Of a stretch of 53,909 nt of DNA, positions 1 through 14,000 are shown piece after piece; the first letter of the stretch is position 1, and every line of letters begins with the position of its first letter. Below the pieces are notes generated by a model. The model was not told the origin of the DNA and ran no database searches. It was given only the letters and a program-made list of their open reading frames with translations. The stretch lies in IMG/VR virus record IMGVR_UViG_3300035070_000789, positions 1-53,909 of that record, one strand, 5' to 3'. The position numbers and the translations under genes are program-made. Source of the DNA: a virus.

Positions 1-2007
1 TGGGGATACCAAACTATTTTAACCGACGGATTTACTGTGTTAGCAGTACCACTTACTGGAACTTATGTAAGATCAACAACTGATTTTGCAAACTGGAATG
101 TAGAAATTGAACTACCTGTAGCAGGTGATACGTCATTAGATGACGGGCTTGGAGGGAATAATCCAAACTACAACGGTGGATGGGTTAACGGCACGTTTGG
201 TAATAACACTTGGTTCATAATGTCAAGTACAGGCCAAAACTGCTTGTATTCAGTTTCAGGCGGGTTAACCTGGTTAACAGTTAATCTTCCAACACTAACG
301 ACTGGCAGCTATGAATCTGTAACATACGGTAACGGTGTATTTGTTGCTATTGCTAGAAATGGCGAAACTAGTGCATACTCTACAGATAATTGTGCTACTT
401 GGACTAGAATTGATTTACTATTTGCAGACGATGATTGGGTTGATATTGCATATGGTAACGAAACGTTTGTAGCAATTGATAGTTCAAGCAATACTGTTAT
501 ATATTCAAAAACTAACGGCGACACTTGGAACACTGCGTCAGTTGACACTTCGTTAGATAGTACAGTAACTAACTGGAATAATATTGAATACGGTAATGGA
601 CGATTTGTTGCAACATCAACAGATTTAAGATCAGCTGTATACAGTTTTGATGCTGTAACATGGTATGCTTCTAACTTACTTGTTAAAGGTAATTTGCTTA
701 CATATGGCAACGGATCGTTTGCATTAATTGATTCAGAAACTAATAAACTTTACCAGTCAATTGATGGGTTAGATTGGCATACATTTACACTAGCATCTGC
801 AACGTATTCAGCATTAGGATTTACTTTTGATAAGACAACTAGAAAAGGGTATTTCATAACAATTGACGAGGATGCTAACACAAGCCAATTTAGTATCGGA
901 ACTAAGGCACTAGCAAGACCAACTATTACTGATGGAAAAATTACAAGTATTAGTATACTAACTCCGGGTTCTGGATATACTTCAGTGCCCACATTAACAG
1001 TTACGGATCCTAACAACTCTGAAGATGCGTTGTTTACAGCTCGTATTGGCGACGGTGTACTAGGTGCTCCGACATTTGCAAATCAAGGATTTGGTTATAG
1101 TACAGCTTCAACAGCAATTGCTATTACTGGTAGCGGCTTCTCTGACTCATTCCAAACTGGCTTAAAAATTGTTTGTAGAAATATTACTCGTGTTCCGCAA
1201 CCAGGCGATAACGTTGAGTTCGAAGGCAACCCGGAAGTATATAGAGTTGCTAAGTCGACTACAATTAGAGGAACAACAGTTCCAAACCTCGAGGCTGAGA
1301 TACAACTTTCTCCAGGACTAACACAAGCAGATACTCCGGCACACGACACAGCGTTTACTATTCGTAGTAGATTTAGTCAAGTACGTTTAACAAACCATGA
1401 CTTCTTAAACATTGGTTTTGGTAACCAACTACAGTCTAACTATCCGTTGCTTCCTGAAAATACAGGACTTGAACCACAAGACGAAGTTCAAGAAACAAAC
1501 AACGGTCGTGTGTTTTACTCAAGTACAGACCAAGATGGTAACTTTAGAGTTGGCGACTTGTTTGCTGTTGAACAGGCAACAGGTATTGTTACACTAAGTG
1601 CTGACGAGTTTGGACTTGATGGATTGAGTGAATTGAGTATTGGCGGTGTTGCACTTGGTGGATCACCTGTTGTTGTTAAAGCGTTTAGTACAGACGGCAC
1701 ATTTACAGCAAACTCGAATCAGTTAGTACCAACTCAACGAGCGATTAAGACTTACTTAACAAGTCGTTTGTCGCAAGGTGGTTCAGATACATTTACAGGC
1801 TTGCTAACAGCAGGTACTGTTAAAGTAGGTGGCCCAGATGAGATTACATCCACAGTACAAGAAGGTGGTGAAGGATGGGAAATTAAAATTGCAACCAAAG
1901 CAAACTTTTCAGGTGTCTTTGGTAATAGTGGTTGGGGTGGAGATGGTTTAGCATTAGCGTATTTTACCAAGACTTTTGCCGATCCGACACGTGATGGACA
2001 ACAATAA
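1..2007 (+). CDS. Tail-fibre/virion structural protein with propeller-like repeats (5' end outside window)
   Basis: The reading frame is open from base 1, and the first in-window start-like codon (GTG at 37) has no reason to be the true start, so the gene continues to the left. The N-terminal 250 residues visible hold at least four repeats of the type YGNGxFVAI...YSxDxxTWxx, as in sialidase-like or WD-like beta-propellers. A GSGYTSVPTLTV motif follows, then a C-terminal block (about residues 380-656) with HDFLNIGFGNQ, STDQDGNFRVGDLF and VPTQRAIKTYL. This same C-terminal block closes the giant protein encoded at 2041-14097, so the two are paralogous at that end. The block is familiar from uncharacterised virion proteins of marine T4-like phages. 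It is likely an external fibre or whisker component. A photosystem assembly role (Ycf48-like propeller) is unlikely in this context. Confidence 0.75.
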   Translation, partial: WGYQTILTDGFTVLAVPLTGTYVRSTTDFANWNVEIELPVAGDTSLDDGLGGNNPNYNGGWVNGTFGNNTWFIMSSTGQNCLYSVSGGLTWLTVNLPTLTTGSYESVTYGNGVFVAIARNGETSAYSTDNCATWTRIDLLFADDDWVDIAYGNETFVAIDSSSNTVIYSKTNGDTWNTASVDTSLDSTVTNWNNIEYGNGRFVATSTDLRSAVYSFDAVTWYASNLLVKGNLLTYGNGSFALIDSETNKLYQSIDGLDWHTFTLASATYSALGFTFDKTTRKGYFITIDEDANTSQFSIGTKALARPTITDGKITSISILTPGSGYTSVPTLTVTDPNNSEDALFTARIGDGVLGAPTFANQGFGYSTASTAIAITGSGFSDSFQTGLKIVCRNITRVPQPGDNVEFEGNPEVYRVAKSTTIRGTTVPNLEAEIQLSPGLTQADTPAHDTAFTIRSRFSQVRLTNHDFLNIGFGNQLQSNYPLLPENTGLEPQDEVQETNNGRVFYSSTDQDGNFRVGDLFAVEQATGIVTLSADEFGLDGLSELSIGGVALGGSPVVVKAFSTDGTFTANSNQLVPTQRAIKTYLTSRLSQGGSDTFTGLLTAGTVKVGGPDEITSTVQEGGEGWEIKIATKANFSGVFGNSGWGGDGLALAYFTKTFADPTRDGQQ

Positions 2008-2015
2008 GATAAATA
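2008..2015 (+). promoter_or_regulatory. T4-type late promoter octamer GATAAATA
   Basis: GATAAATA directly follows the TAA stop of the preceding gene and lies 25 nt upstream of the ATG of the giant structural gene. A GGAG stands in between. The same octamer recurs before several other virion genes here. Confidence 0.6.
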
Positions 2016-2040
2016 CATGAACATGGAGTATTAAATAAAA

Positions 2041-5000
2041 ATGGCAGAGTTTAAACTAGGTAGAATCCGTTTTGTATGGCAAGGCGATTGGGCAGCAAAC
2101 GTAGGATACGTTGCTGATGACGTTGTAAGTTTCGGCGGTAAATCTTACATTTGTATTCAGAATCATACATCTAATACAGAATTTAATACAGATTTCGAAA
2201 GCGACATCCCCAAGTGGGACATTGTTTCAGACGGAACGAGTTGGAAAGCTGACTGGGCGCCTGAAGTAGAATATGCTCCAGGTGACGTTGTTAAGTACGG
2301 TGCTAATGTTTACATTTGCGAAAACGGTCATACATCGGCTACATTTGTAGCACCTGATTATTTAGGTCTCGAAGCCAACCTAGATGATTGGACAAGTTTT
2401 GCTACATCGTTTGATTGGAAAGCTAGTTGGACTAATACTACTAGATATAAAATTAACGACTTAGTACGCTACGGAAGTTATGTTTATGTTTGTAATACTG
2501 CACACGTTTCTGCCACTACAGATACACTAGGACTTGAAAGTGATCAAGCTAAGTGGACGCTGTTTAGTGAAGGTCTAGTTTATACAGGCGAATGGGTAAC
2601 AGCAACAAGATACCGTGTTAACGACTTAGTAAAATACGGTGGTAATGTTTGGATTGCTACTGCGGCACACAGCTCAGTAGACTTTGAAGCAGATGAATCA
2701 TATTGGGAATCATTTGTTGAAGGGTTCCAATTTGAGAATTCATGGACTAACTTATCTAACTACCAAATCGGAGATACAGTAACATACGGCGGATATATCT
2801 ATGTTGCTAAAACAAATAATACAAATAGTCAACCAACTGCTAACCCAGATGACTGGGATGTTTTTACTACTGGATTTAAATTCCAAGGCGATTGGGCTGT
2901 ATTAACAAATTATAAAGTTGGCGATGTAGTACGTTTAGGAGGCAACACATATGTTGCACAAACTGACAACGTAGGAACTGAACCACCAGCTGCGGCATGG
3001 GAAGTTTTAAACACTGGCATTAACTGGACTATTAGTACAGAGACATTCCTCCAGGCACAGGGTACCAACTTAATTGGTTCTGGTTCTGGCGCAAGATTTG
3101 ACATTGTTAAATCTAAAACAGTTTACACTGTTACTGTTTCAACAGGCTTTGCTGGAACAGGGTATGCAGTAAATGACGTCATTCAGATTACAGGTGATGT
3201 TATTGGCGGCACAAGCCCAGCAAACGATTTAACTGTAACAGTTTCAGCTATTAACGCAGGTGAAGTAACAGGCGTAACACATACAGGTGTATCCTCTACA
3301 TGGAAACTTGGACAAGCATATGCAGTAGGCGATGTTGTAGTATATGGCGCAAGTAGCTTTATTGCTATTACGAAACATACTGCTACAGTTGATGACAGAC
3401 CAGATAACGATCTAACAGCAGCATATTGGAATCTATTAACACTTGGTAGTGAGGCATTTGCGTTAACTACTGACGGCGACATGGTTTACTACGGTGAAAA
3501 TGGTCCAACAAGATTGCCAGTAGGCATTGATGGACAAATTTTACGTGCTACTGACGGCGTACCGGCCTGGGCAAACTACGGTCTAATTGACAACGTTGTA
3601 TATATCGGACCACTAGGAACTAACGAGCCAGCTCCTGCATCCGGCTTAACAATTGACAAACCTTGGAGAAGTGTACGTTATGCGTTAGAGCAAGTGCGTG
3701 ACGGTTATCTAAATCCAGAAGCAAAACATATCTTAAAGAACAACAAAGAGTTCTTTATGAAGGAAATTACAAACTGGGTAAAATATACATATAGAGTTAA
3801 TATTACAGAAGCAACAACTGGTACACAGACATTTACTTGTTCAGATACTTCAAAATTAGACAGAGGCATGCCAATTGTATTTGACGGTACACTAGGCGGC
3901 GTCACTGCTGGAACAATTTACTTTGTTGATCAGATTATTACTAGTACAACATTCCGCATTAGCGACATTCAAAATAGTAACATTCCAAGAATCCTAACAA
4001 CTGGTGTAGGACAAATGGTAGGTGACTTAGCATACGATTCTGTAAAATGTGAAAGAGACACTGGCTATATTGTTGACGCGGTAATTTACGATGTTTCAAG
4101 AGGCGGAACATCTAAAACTGTTGAGGCAGCAAAAGCATACTACACAGTTGCAGGTAACTTGTATATTAATGGAACATTTGGTTCACAGGACGTACAAACT
4201 GTTGAAGCATATACACAATTAAAAAGTATTATTGGCACAGTATTAAATAACAAACAGCCTGTTAGTTTTCAACATTTAAATAATATTCCTAGAGACGAGA
4301 GAGCAGTACAAATTATTGATCTATCGTTAACAGCTGAAGAAACTGCAAAGACCAAAGCAGCTGGACTAGTAGATATTATTACTACTGGCATCGCAGCAGG
4401 GTCGGCAACAGCAGTCCCGACAGCAACTAATCCAAATACTACAGTGTTTATTAAAACAGGTACATACAATGAAGTTCTTCCAATTGTTGTACCAGAATTT
4501 ACAGCTATTGTTGGCGACGAACTACGTACATCTGTTGTACAACCAGCACCAGCTACTCCATTACTAGCAACTGACAGTAATAAAGCTACTAGCGCATTAA
4601 AGAGAATTAAAGAAGTTATTCCAGATGTGTTACAAAATATCGATATTACCAAAACAACTGGTAATACAACAGTACAAGAATATGTTAATGGTTATGCAGG
4701 AAACACAGCAGCATCAAACAGATTAGCAGTTGGCACTGGCTTAATTACTGAAATCTTACAAGAAGGTTTAGATGTAATTCCAGCGTTGCCTGCTGTAGGA
4801 AGTACTCCTACAAGTGGAGCAAATAATGCAAGTGATGCAGGACACGCTGATGCAATTGCACAAATTGAAGCAAACATTGACTTTATTGTTGCAGAACAAA
4901 CAGCATGGATCCAATTCCAAGTTGCTAATGTAATTGCACCATTTGCCGCAGACTTTACTTTTGACACTGCAAATTGCGAAAGAGATACAAAATACATTAT

Positions 5001-8000
5001 TGATGCATTGCGTTACGACTTAACGTATGGCGGCAATTTAGAAACTACTGTTGCTGCAAGAAGTTACTTTGTTAACGGTAATCCAGTATACGGTACAGGC
5101 AAGAAAGACGAAACACTTGCAACATATGCACATTTAAAATTAATTATTGGTGACGTAATTACTGAAACAGCTATTACGCCAACTTCTGGAAATACGTTAA
5201 CACAAGATGTTACAGGTACACCAGGTAGTGCAGCTGCCGAAACTTTTACAGATACACGTATTCAAGAAATTTATGACTGTATTGACAACGATGGCACATT
5301 GCCAACACCAGTTGCTCCAGATCTTACTTGGGTTCCAGCAACATTAACAACAGTTAATACTAATGTTGTAGCACAAACTGCAACTATACAAAATGCAGTT
5401 ATTGATCACGTTAACACAAACTACGGCGATTATACTTATGACAGTGCTAAGTGTCGCAGAGATTCAGGATTGCTACAAACTAACTCAGCATATGATGTTG
5501 CACTAAACACAAACTATAATGCTGTACGTGACGGTCTTTCTTACAGAAGACAGATGTCAAAAGAAGTTATTGACAACCAATTAACTGAAACTGTAGGTGC
5601 TATTACACAAGAAAAAACACTTGTAGCAGCATTAATGAGTGACGCCACTGCAATTACTAGAAACGCAGCATACTGGGATGAAGTAATTGACATTGTTAGT
5701 AACGGTACTGCAAACGCAGATACTATTACATTTAGTGACCCGGGCGGAGTAGCAGCAAAAACTACAGCACGAACACAGTTACAATCAAACAGACAAGACA
5801 TCATTGATGACTTAACAGTTTGGATCGCAGCAAACTATCCGAACTTAGATTACACAGTTGAAACATGTGAAAGAGATACTGGCAGAATTATTGACGCAGT
5901 TAGCTACGACATTCAATACGGCGGCAACAGTGCAATTATTGAAGCAGCTAATGCATACTTTATTGGTTATGCACAAGCATTGCCACTTCCACAACGTGCA
6001 GCATCAGCAGCAGCAATGGCACAATTGGCTATTATTGCTACTGATTACATGTCGGGTGCAACTGAAGAAGCAGAAGTAGCAGCGTTATTACAAATTGTTG
6101 TTGATGTAATTACATCAGGTGATAAGATTGACTTGCCTACTAAAGTATATCCAAGCACAACATGGGTTGCTGCTGGTATTAAAGCAGATGCTGATGCAGT
6201 ATTAGCGGACACAAGTGTTGTTCCGGCTGTATTACAGTATATTACTAATACTTACAGTAACTTTGTATACGATCATGCTAAATGTTCACGTGATGTTGGG
6301 TTTATGCTTGATGCACTACGTTTTGACATTATGTTTGATTCAACATTTAGGTCTATTAAAGCTGGTATGTCGTACCAAAGAGGTATTGCATCAGCACAAG
6401 TTGTTCTAGCCAATCAGTTAGAAGCAACTGTTGACACAATTGATGTTGTAAGAGCTAAAGTTAGAGAAATTACAACAGGTACTAAATCAGTTAACAATAG
6501 TAATACTATTATTAAAGATATTATTATTAATAACAACGTTGCTGCAACTACAATTTCAGACCCAACTGGCTATGACACTGGATTCTTTAATGCTAGACGC
6601 TTAATTGTTGCAAATAAACAATTCTTAATCGACGAAGCCGAAGCATACTTAGCAGATCAGTATAATGCTGTATGGACAGCGTTAACAGTTGACGAGCAAA
6701 CAGCTTGGTTAGCCGATGTTGGATACTCTATTAATTCATTAGAGTATGATTTAACATATCGTGGTAACTTAGAAACTATCGTTACTGCAAGAGCATACTA
6801 TGTTGATGGTGTATTTGTTAGACTAGCTGGACAAAAAGCAGCAACACTAGCTTTACAATCTCGTTTAGCAGATATTATTGACGATGTTGCTACAGGAAAT
6901 ACAATTACTAGAACAACTGGCAATACAACAGTACAAGATGTAACTGGTACAGCCGGTACAGCTGGCGCAGCAGCGTTTGCGCAGGATCGTATGAACGAAA
7001 TTGCTAATACTATCGATACAGGTGATTCTCCAGCAGCTATTAATCCATCAGTTCTTTGGGTAGATCCTGCATTAGCAAAATTAAAAACTGTAGCTGATTC
7101 TAGAAGAGAAATTATTCAAGATGCTGCTATTGCTTATATTAACTATAGCTATCCGGCACTAGTATATAACGAAGCTAAGTGTAAACGAGATGTAGGTTAC
7201 ATGGTTGATGCTATTGTATACGATGCTATCTTTGGAAGTAACTATCGTAGTATTACAGCAGGCATGTCATATCGTAGAGACATTGCATCTGCTCAAGTTG
7301 TACTAAACAATCAACTAGAGCCGTCAATTGACACTGTAGATTTTGTTAATACACAACTTCTTGAAATTACCCAAGGCATTGAAAGTGACTTAGGAACTAG
7401 AGAATATGCAGATAAAGCAGCAGAACTAGCAGACATCATTAAAGATGTGTTTGCTAACGGTATTGGCGCAGTACCTGGCGTAATTATGCCAAGTATTACT
7501 GGTCATAACACTGCTACATTAACAGATCTTGCTTTTGCAACAACTACTAACCCATCGGGTAACAGTAATACGTATGGAAATGCTGCTGATCAGTTACAAC
7601 TTAACAAAGAATTTATTAAAGACGAAGTTCGTCACTGGTTAGAAGATCCTGTTAACGGATTTGACACATATTGGGGCGGATTTAATGCAGATACACAAAC
7701 ACGTTGCATCCGTGACGTAGGATACATTGTTGATGCAGTACGTTATGACTTAATGTACGGTGGTAACACACAGTCTTTAGTTGCAGGTAGTGCATATTAC
7801 TCAAACTTTATTTTAACTATTGCAGTAGACGAACTTCCAGCAACACTTGCAGCATATGCAAGAATGAGAACAGTAATTGGCGAAGTAATTGCAGAAACAA
7901 CTGTTACTACAAGTCCAGGTGTTACCGAATTGCAAGATATTACAGGCACTCCGGGCAATTCAGAGTCCGTAGAGTTCGCACAAGACCGTGTTGACGATGT

Positions 8001-11000
8001 TTTAGACTGGATTAATAATGCAGAAGCAAACGCAACTATCGAAATTGCAAACAAGTGGGCATTACCTGATCTTACACATGCGTACAACCGCTTAGTTGAT
8101 CGTCGTTACGAAATTCAAGAAGACGTTGTGTTCTGGGTCGAGAAGTTTTGGCAGAAGATTGAATACAATCAAGACACTTGCCGTAGAGATGCAGGCTTAA
8201 TGGTTGACGCCATTACAAGAGATCTGCTAACAGGCAGTAACTTTGCGTCAATCATAGCAGGTAGATCATATTACAGAGGGTTATCTTCAACTAAAGAAGT
8301 TAGAGATAACGAAAAACTTGCAACAATTGGTGCAGTTAACTTCTTAAAACAAAAAGTTCGCCATGTTGCAGCAACTACAGCAGCAGCACATGCAGACATT
8401 ATTATTGATGACATTACAAATTACATTAATGGCGGCAAACTACCAGCACTGCAGGTACTTCCACTATTAGATTTGGCAATTTATGAAACAACTACCCAAG
8501 CAGCAGCTACAACTATTTGGGAAAACAAAGAGTTTATTAAAGTAGAGATACTTGCTTACCTAGATGAGAACTATCCAAATATTTCTTACAGTAGAGATAA
8601 GTGTGTAAGAGATGTTGGCCTAGCAGTTGATGCATTGCGTTACGACTTAACGTATGGCGGCAACTCTGCTTCACAGCAAGTTGGTATATCTTATTATTTA
8701 GGAACAGGCGCAGAAGATATTGTTATTGATCCAGACGACAAAGCAGCAACAGTTGCAGCGTTTGAACATATGCAGTTTATCGTTGATGAACTTGCACAAA
8801 ACAGATTAGACTCTCCAGGAGCACTACAATTTAAAATTGCTCCTAAGTTTAGAGATGCAAACACACAAGTAGTCGGCACACCGGCTGACGGAGATACTGC
8901 GTTTGCATTAGCTGGAGATATTGTTAACTTAATCGAATCAGGACCTGGCGCAAGAGGAACTGCTGACGTAGAAAGTATTGCATCTAATGTTATTACAACA
9001 GTTGACCCACACGGATTAAAAGCAGGTGACGAAATTAGTGTTAGTACAGATTTTGGAGGAATGATTTCTGAAACTATTTATTATATTAGAACAGCACCGA
9101 CAACGACTACATTAACGCTTTCAGAAACCTTTGGAGGCATTGAATATGTTCTAGAAGATGAAGCACCAGGCGGCCTAGGCGGAGCAATTGGTTCTTTAAT
9201 TATTGAAAGAAAAGTTGCAGACTTAACTGATGTTTCAGCTTCACTACAACAGCAATATACTAACTTGCAAGGATCTAAATCAGCTATTCAACAAACTATT
9301 ATTGAGTATCTTGCAGAAAACTATCCAACACTAGTATACAATGAAGTAAAATGTAGACGTGATGTTGGGTTGATTGTTGACGCAGTTGGATATGACATGA
9401 TGTTAAACAGTAATTATAAAACTACTGTTGCAGCATTGTCATATGCTAGAGGTGCGCAAGCAGAGATTGTTTTAGAAAAACAAAAAACTGCTACAGTACA
9501 ATCTTATAGAGAACTTAAAAATCAAATTGCAACTTTTGTAACTAACGATAAGGTTGCAGTTAAACGTTGTAACGAACTAATGGATATTATTATCCAAATG
9601 CTTGACAAGGGTGTTGGCGAAACTCCAGAGATGACTGGTACAATCACTTATTATAATGATGTACAGACTATTAAAGGAGTAGACATCTTAAAAGCTAACA
9701 GTAAGTTCTTAGCGCAAGAAGCAATTGCACACGTTGAACAGTCCTTTGGAGGAACAGCTACAGGTATTGCTGATTCACCTGGCACAATTACATTTAGTGC
9801 AGCACATAACTTTATTAAAGGCGATCCAATTTACTTTGATGAAAATGCATTTGGCGGACTAGTAGCAGATACTACTTACTATGTGTCTAGTGTACCTTCA
9901 CTGACTACAATTACTGTTGCAGCAACAGTAGGACAAGTTGGTAATGATCCGATTGTATTAGATGGCGGAGTAGGAACAAGTGTTGCAAGATACAAGTTTA
10001 ACGAAACAGCATTCCGTATAGATATGGAACGTTATATCGAAGCTATTGCTTATGATTTACAATACCCAGGTAACTATAAGTCACTAAGACAAGCAGAGCT
10101 TTATCTAAATGCAGTTAACGGATCTGAGCGTTCAGATATGTTCTATGTACGCAACTCAACTGGTGTGCGTAACCAAACACTAAATGGATTACGTGGCAAC
10201 TTAACAGAACTTAACGAGTTTGGCACAAGACGTCCAACAGCAGGTGCTTATGTATCGCTTGATCCAGGATTTGGTCCATGGGATAAAGAAGCCTGGATTG
10301 GCAACAAGTCACCTTACGTACAAAACGTTACAACATTCGGTGTTGGTTGTGTAGGTAACAAGATTGACGGAGCATTACATGCTGGCGGTAACAGATCAAC
10401 TGTTAGTAACGACTTTACACAAGTACTAAGTGATGGTATCGGTGTATGGTGTACTGGTAACAACTCATTAACAGAACTTGTTTCGGTGTTCGCATATTAT
10501 AATTACTCTGGATACATTGCAGACTTAGGCGGACGTATTCGTGCTACAAACGGTAACTCATCTTATGGTACATATGGTGTTATTGCTGAAGGCACTGACA
10601 CCGGCGAAGTTCCAATTCTTGCAGAAGTTAATAACAAATCTGCAGATGCATTTGCAAGTGAAGTACCTACAGACGGCAGCGCAATTATGCGTTTGGAGTT
10701 TGACAATGCTGGTCGTAACTACACTAATGCACAGTTTGCGTTAAGTGGCTCAGGCTTTAATGCTACATGTATTATGGATGAGTACAGAGACGGCGGCGTA
10801 TTTGAAACACGTTTGATTGACTTAAATGACAACAACGGTGTTGGCGGCTCAGATTATGTAACTGCTAAAAACGTTGCGCAGGGCGGTAGTCCAATTCACG
10901 TTACTATTGCAGCAACAGATACTGCACTAGGCGGCGGATACAACGGAATGCGTATTCAAATAACAGCTGGTACAGGTGTTGGACAATACGGAAACATTCT

Positions 11001-14000
11001 AGGATTTAATAACGGTACAAAAGTTGCTACTGTTTATAAAGACAACGTTGGTCCATTTACAGTTACAGATACTAATGCAACTGGAAATGTTGTGACACTT
11101 ACAGGTCCTACAGAACAAATTTATGTAGGCATGCCAGTATACGTTGCATCAAGTGTAGGCGGATTGCTAATTGGTAATACTCCGAGTAATGTTTACTACG
11201 TGATTACAGATAACAGAGACGGTACAGTTGTACTAAGTGAGGAAGAAGGCGGCACAGCAGTAACGCTTACAACCACAACTGGGCAAACTGTTGCAATGTA
11301 CGAAGCTGGCTGGGAACATTCTATTCCAGGCAACCCAATTGCAGCATCACTAGACTTAACAACAGGTTATACTATTGAACCACGTATTACTTACCAAAGC
11401 CCAGGCTTTAGTTCAACTGCAACAACTGTTACTTCAAATGCATACGAAGTAGCTACATATGCAAATGGTAACTTCTACGGATTACCATACGGTGCAGATC
11501 AAGTAATTCAAAGTGCTGATGGCGAAACTTGGACAGACATTGGTATACTACCAAGTGCTGCTAATTGGTCGGATGTTACATTCGGCGGCGGCACAGGTGT
11601 AGAAGCTGAAGTTATTATTGGTGGCTTAGGCGGATCAGGCGCAGTACTAACATGTGAACTAGGCGAGCTTAACAGTATCGGATTACCAGGACCAACACAG
11701 ATTGCTAAAGTAACTGTTGTTGACGGCGGTAAAGGTTACACAACTGCTCCTACAATTACATTTATTCCAACAAGTGGTGGCGGCGGTGCATCAGCAGTAT
11801 GTACAGTACTAAATGGTTCGATTCAAGATGTAATCATTACAAGTACTGGTGCAGGTTACGGCGCAGTACCGAATGTACAAGCAGATACAGACAAAGTAAC
11901 TGAAGTTAAAGTTATTCAAACTGGACGTGGATACAAAACTCCACCGACAATTACTTTAACAGGCGGTGGCGCAACTACACAGGCTACATTAGTACCAACA
12001 ATGGATAATGAAGGCGTAGCATTTATTACTATCGGACTAGATATCGATAATAACATTCTAAACGGTGCAGGTTACACTACACAGCCAACAATTACTATTG
12101 AAGATACAAATGCTAAGTTTGTTGCAGTTGCAACTGGTTCAGTTACTAATGCTAGTATTACACTAGCAGACATTGAAGCAGGAAATAACTGGACAGCTGG
12201 TAGTGTATTACCAAATGCTAACTTTGTTTCAGTAATCTACGGCAACGGCACATATGTAGCAGTTGGCGGAGCAGGCGGAGTTGGTTCGGGAGCATCGTCA
12301 ACAGACGGTAGCACTTGGACAGGTAGATCAATGCCTGCACTAGGCGCTGGAACATACTCAAGTGTGGCGTATGGACAAGGAAAGTTTATTGCAGTTAACA
12401 CAGGCGGTGTTGGCACAACTGTAAGTACAAACGGTATTGTTTGGACAGCAGGCGGAAACCTACCAACAAGTGCAGCATGGGTAGACGTAGTATATGGTAA
12501 CGGACGTTTTGTTACTATTGCAAACGGTGCTAGAGACGTTGCGTACAGTGTTGACGAGGGTGTTACATGGTATGCAGCACCTGGTGGATTACCGAGTGGC
12601 GCAGACTGGAAGACTATTAAGTATGCACAAGGCTTGTTTGTTTGTGTAGCTGAAACTAGTGACAAAGTAGCAACATCGTGGGATGGTATTGTATGGACTG
12701 AAGAAACATTAAGTGCTTCAGGTGCATGGCATGGCCTAGCACATGGTAGAGCTACTGGACAACAGCCTCGTTGGGTAGCATTAACAAACGCAGCAGATAC
12801 AGTAGCTACTCTTATTGCTACAGGGTCAACCGCAAGAGCAAGATTATCCGAAGCTGATGGCGCAATTGTTACAACTAGAATGATTGAACCAGGATCAGCA
12901 TATCCAAACGGTAATGCAACAAGCACAACAGCAGCTAACACAATTACAATTGACTCAACTGCACGTTTGCAAATTGGACAGCCGATTACGTTCTACGGAC
13001 TTTCAACTGCAACGTTAAATGACGATCAAGTGTATTATGTTAATACTATTCCAAGTACAACTGAAATTACAGTTAGCTTAATTGCAAACACTGGTATTCC
13101 AGTAACAGTTGCAACTAGTGCTCCAACAGGAGCAACTTGGAAAGCAGGACCATTACATGTAATTGTAGATCCTAATTCAACTGAGGTAGCACCAATACAC
13201 GCAAGACAAGGCAATGGCGTACTAGGCAACCCAACATTTACTAACAGAGGTACAGGTTACCAAACTGCAACAAGTGAAGGTGCTGGTGACGGATTTGCAG
13301 ACTTATTCCAACCAGCAACGTTTGTTGCTGTACGTGGATTGTTTGACTTACCAGAACCTGGATCAAACGTTGAGTTTACTGGCATTGACGGAACATGGTT
13401 TAAACTAGTTGCTGTTAATGCAGTAATTGGCGAAGCAGGCGATTACAGTGCTACATTGCAAATTAGTCCAGGACTAACAGTATTGCAAGCACCGCTAGAC
13501 GGTGTAAAAATTACTGCTACTAATAAGTACTCGCAAGTACGTCTAACAGGACATGACTTCTTGTACATTGGTACTGGTAACCAAGCTAAAACTAATTATC
13601 CATATGTGGATATTACAACATCAAGTGTAGCTAGACAACAATTAAGTAGCGGTGGCGGACGAGTATTCTTTACAAGTACTGACCAAGACGGTAACTTTAA
13701 CGTTGGTGGATTGTTTGGTGTTCAACAGAGTACTGGTACTGCGACATTGGACGCTGATGCGTTTAACTTAGCAGGCTTGCAGTCATTGCAGCTTCAAGGT
13801 ATTGGTTTAGGTATTGGGTCTGCTATTATTACGCAGTTCAGTACAGATCCATTCTTTACTGCAAACAGTGACAGTATTGTACCAACACAACGTGCTATTA
13901 AATCATACATTACAGCACAAATTGGTGGTGGTCAGAGTAGTTTGAACGTTAACACACTAACAGCAGGTGTTGTATTCATTGCAAACGATGAAATTACAAC

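Noticed and set aside
37-2007. Ycf48-like photosystem assembly protein (propeller repeats)
   Set aside because: The C-terminal half is a phage fibre block shared with the next gene, and no photosynthesis gene is visible anywhere in the window.
12237-12941. Long minus-strand frame (234 codons)
   Set aside because: It is antisense to the propeller-like repeats of the giant protein; codon bias of the plus-strand gene leaves the reverse frame open and no ribosome site or motif is present.
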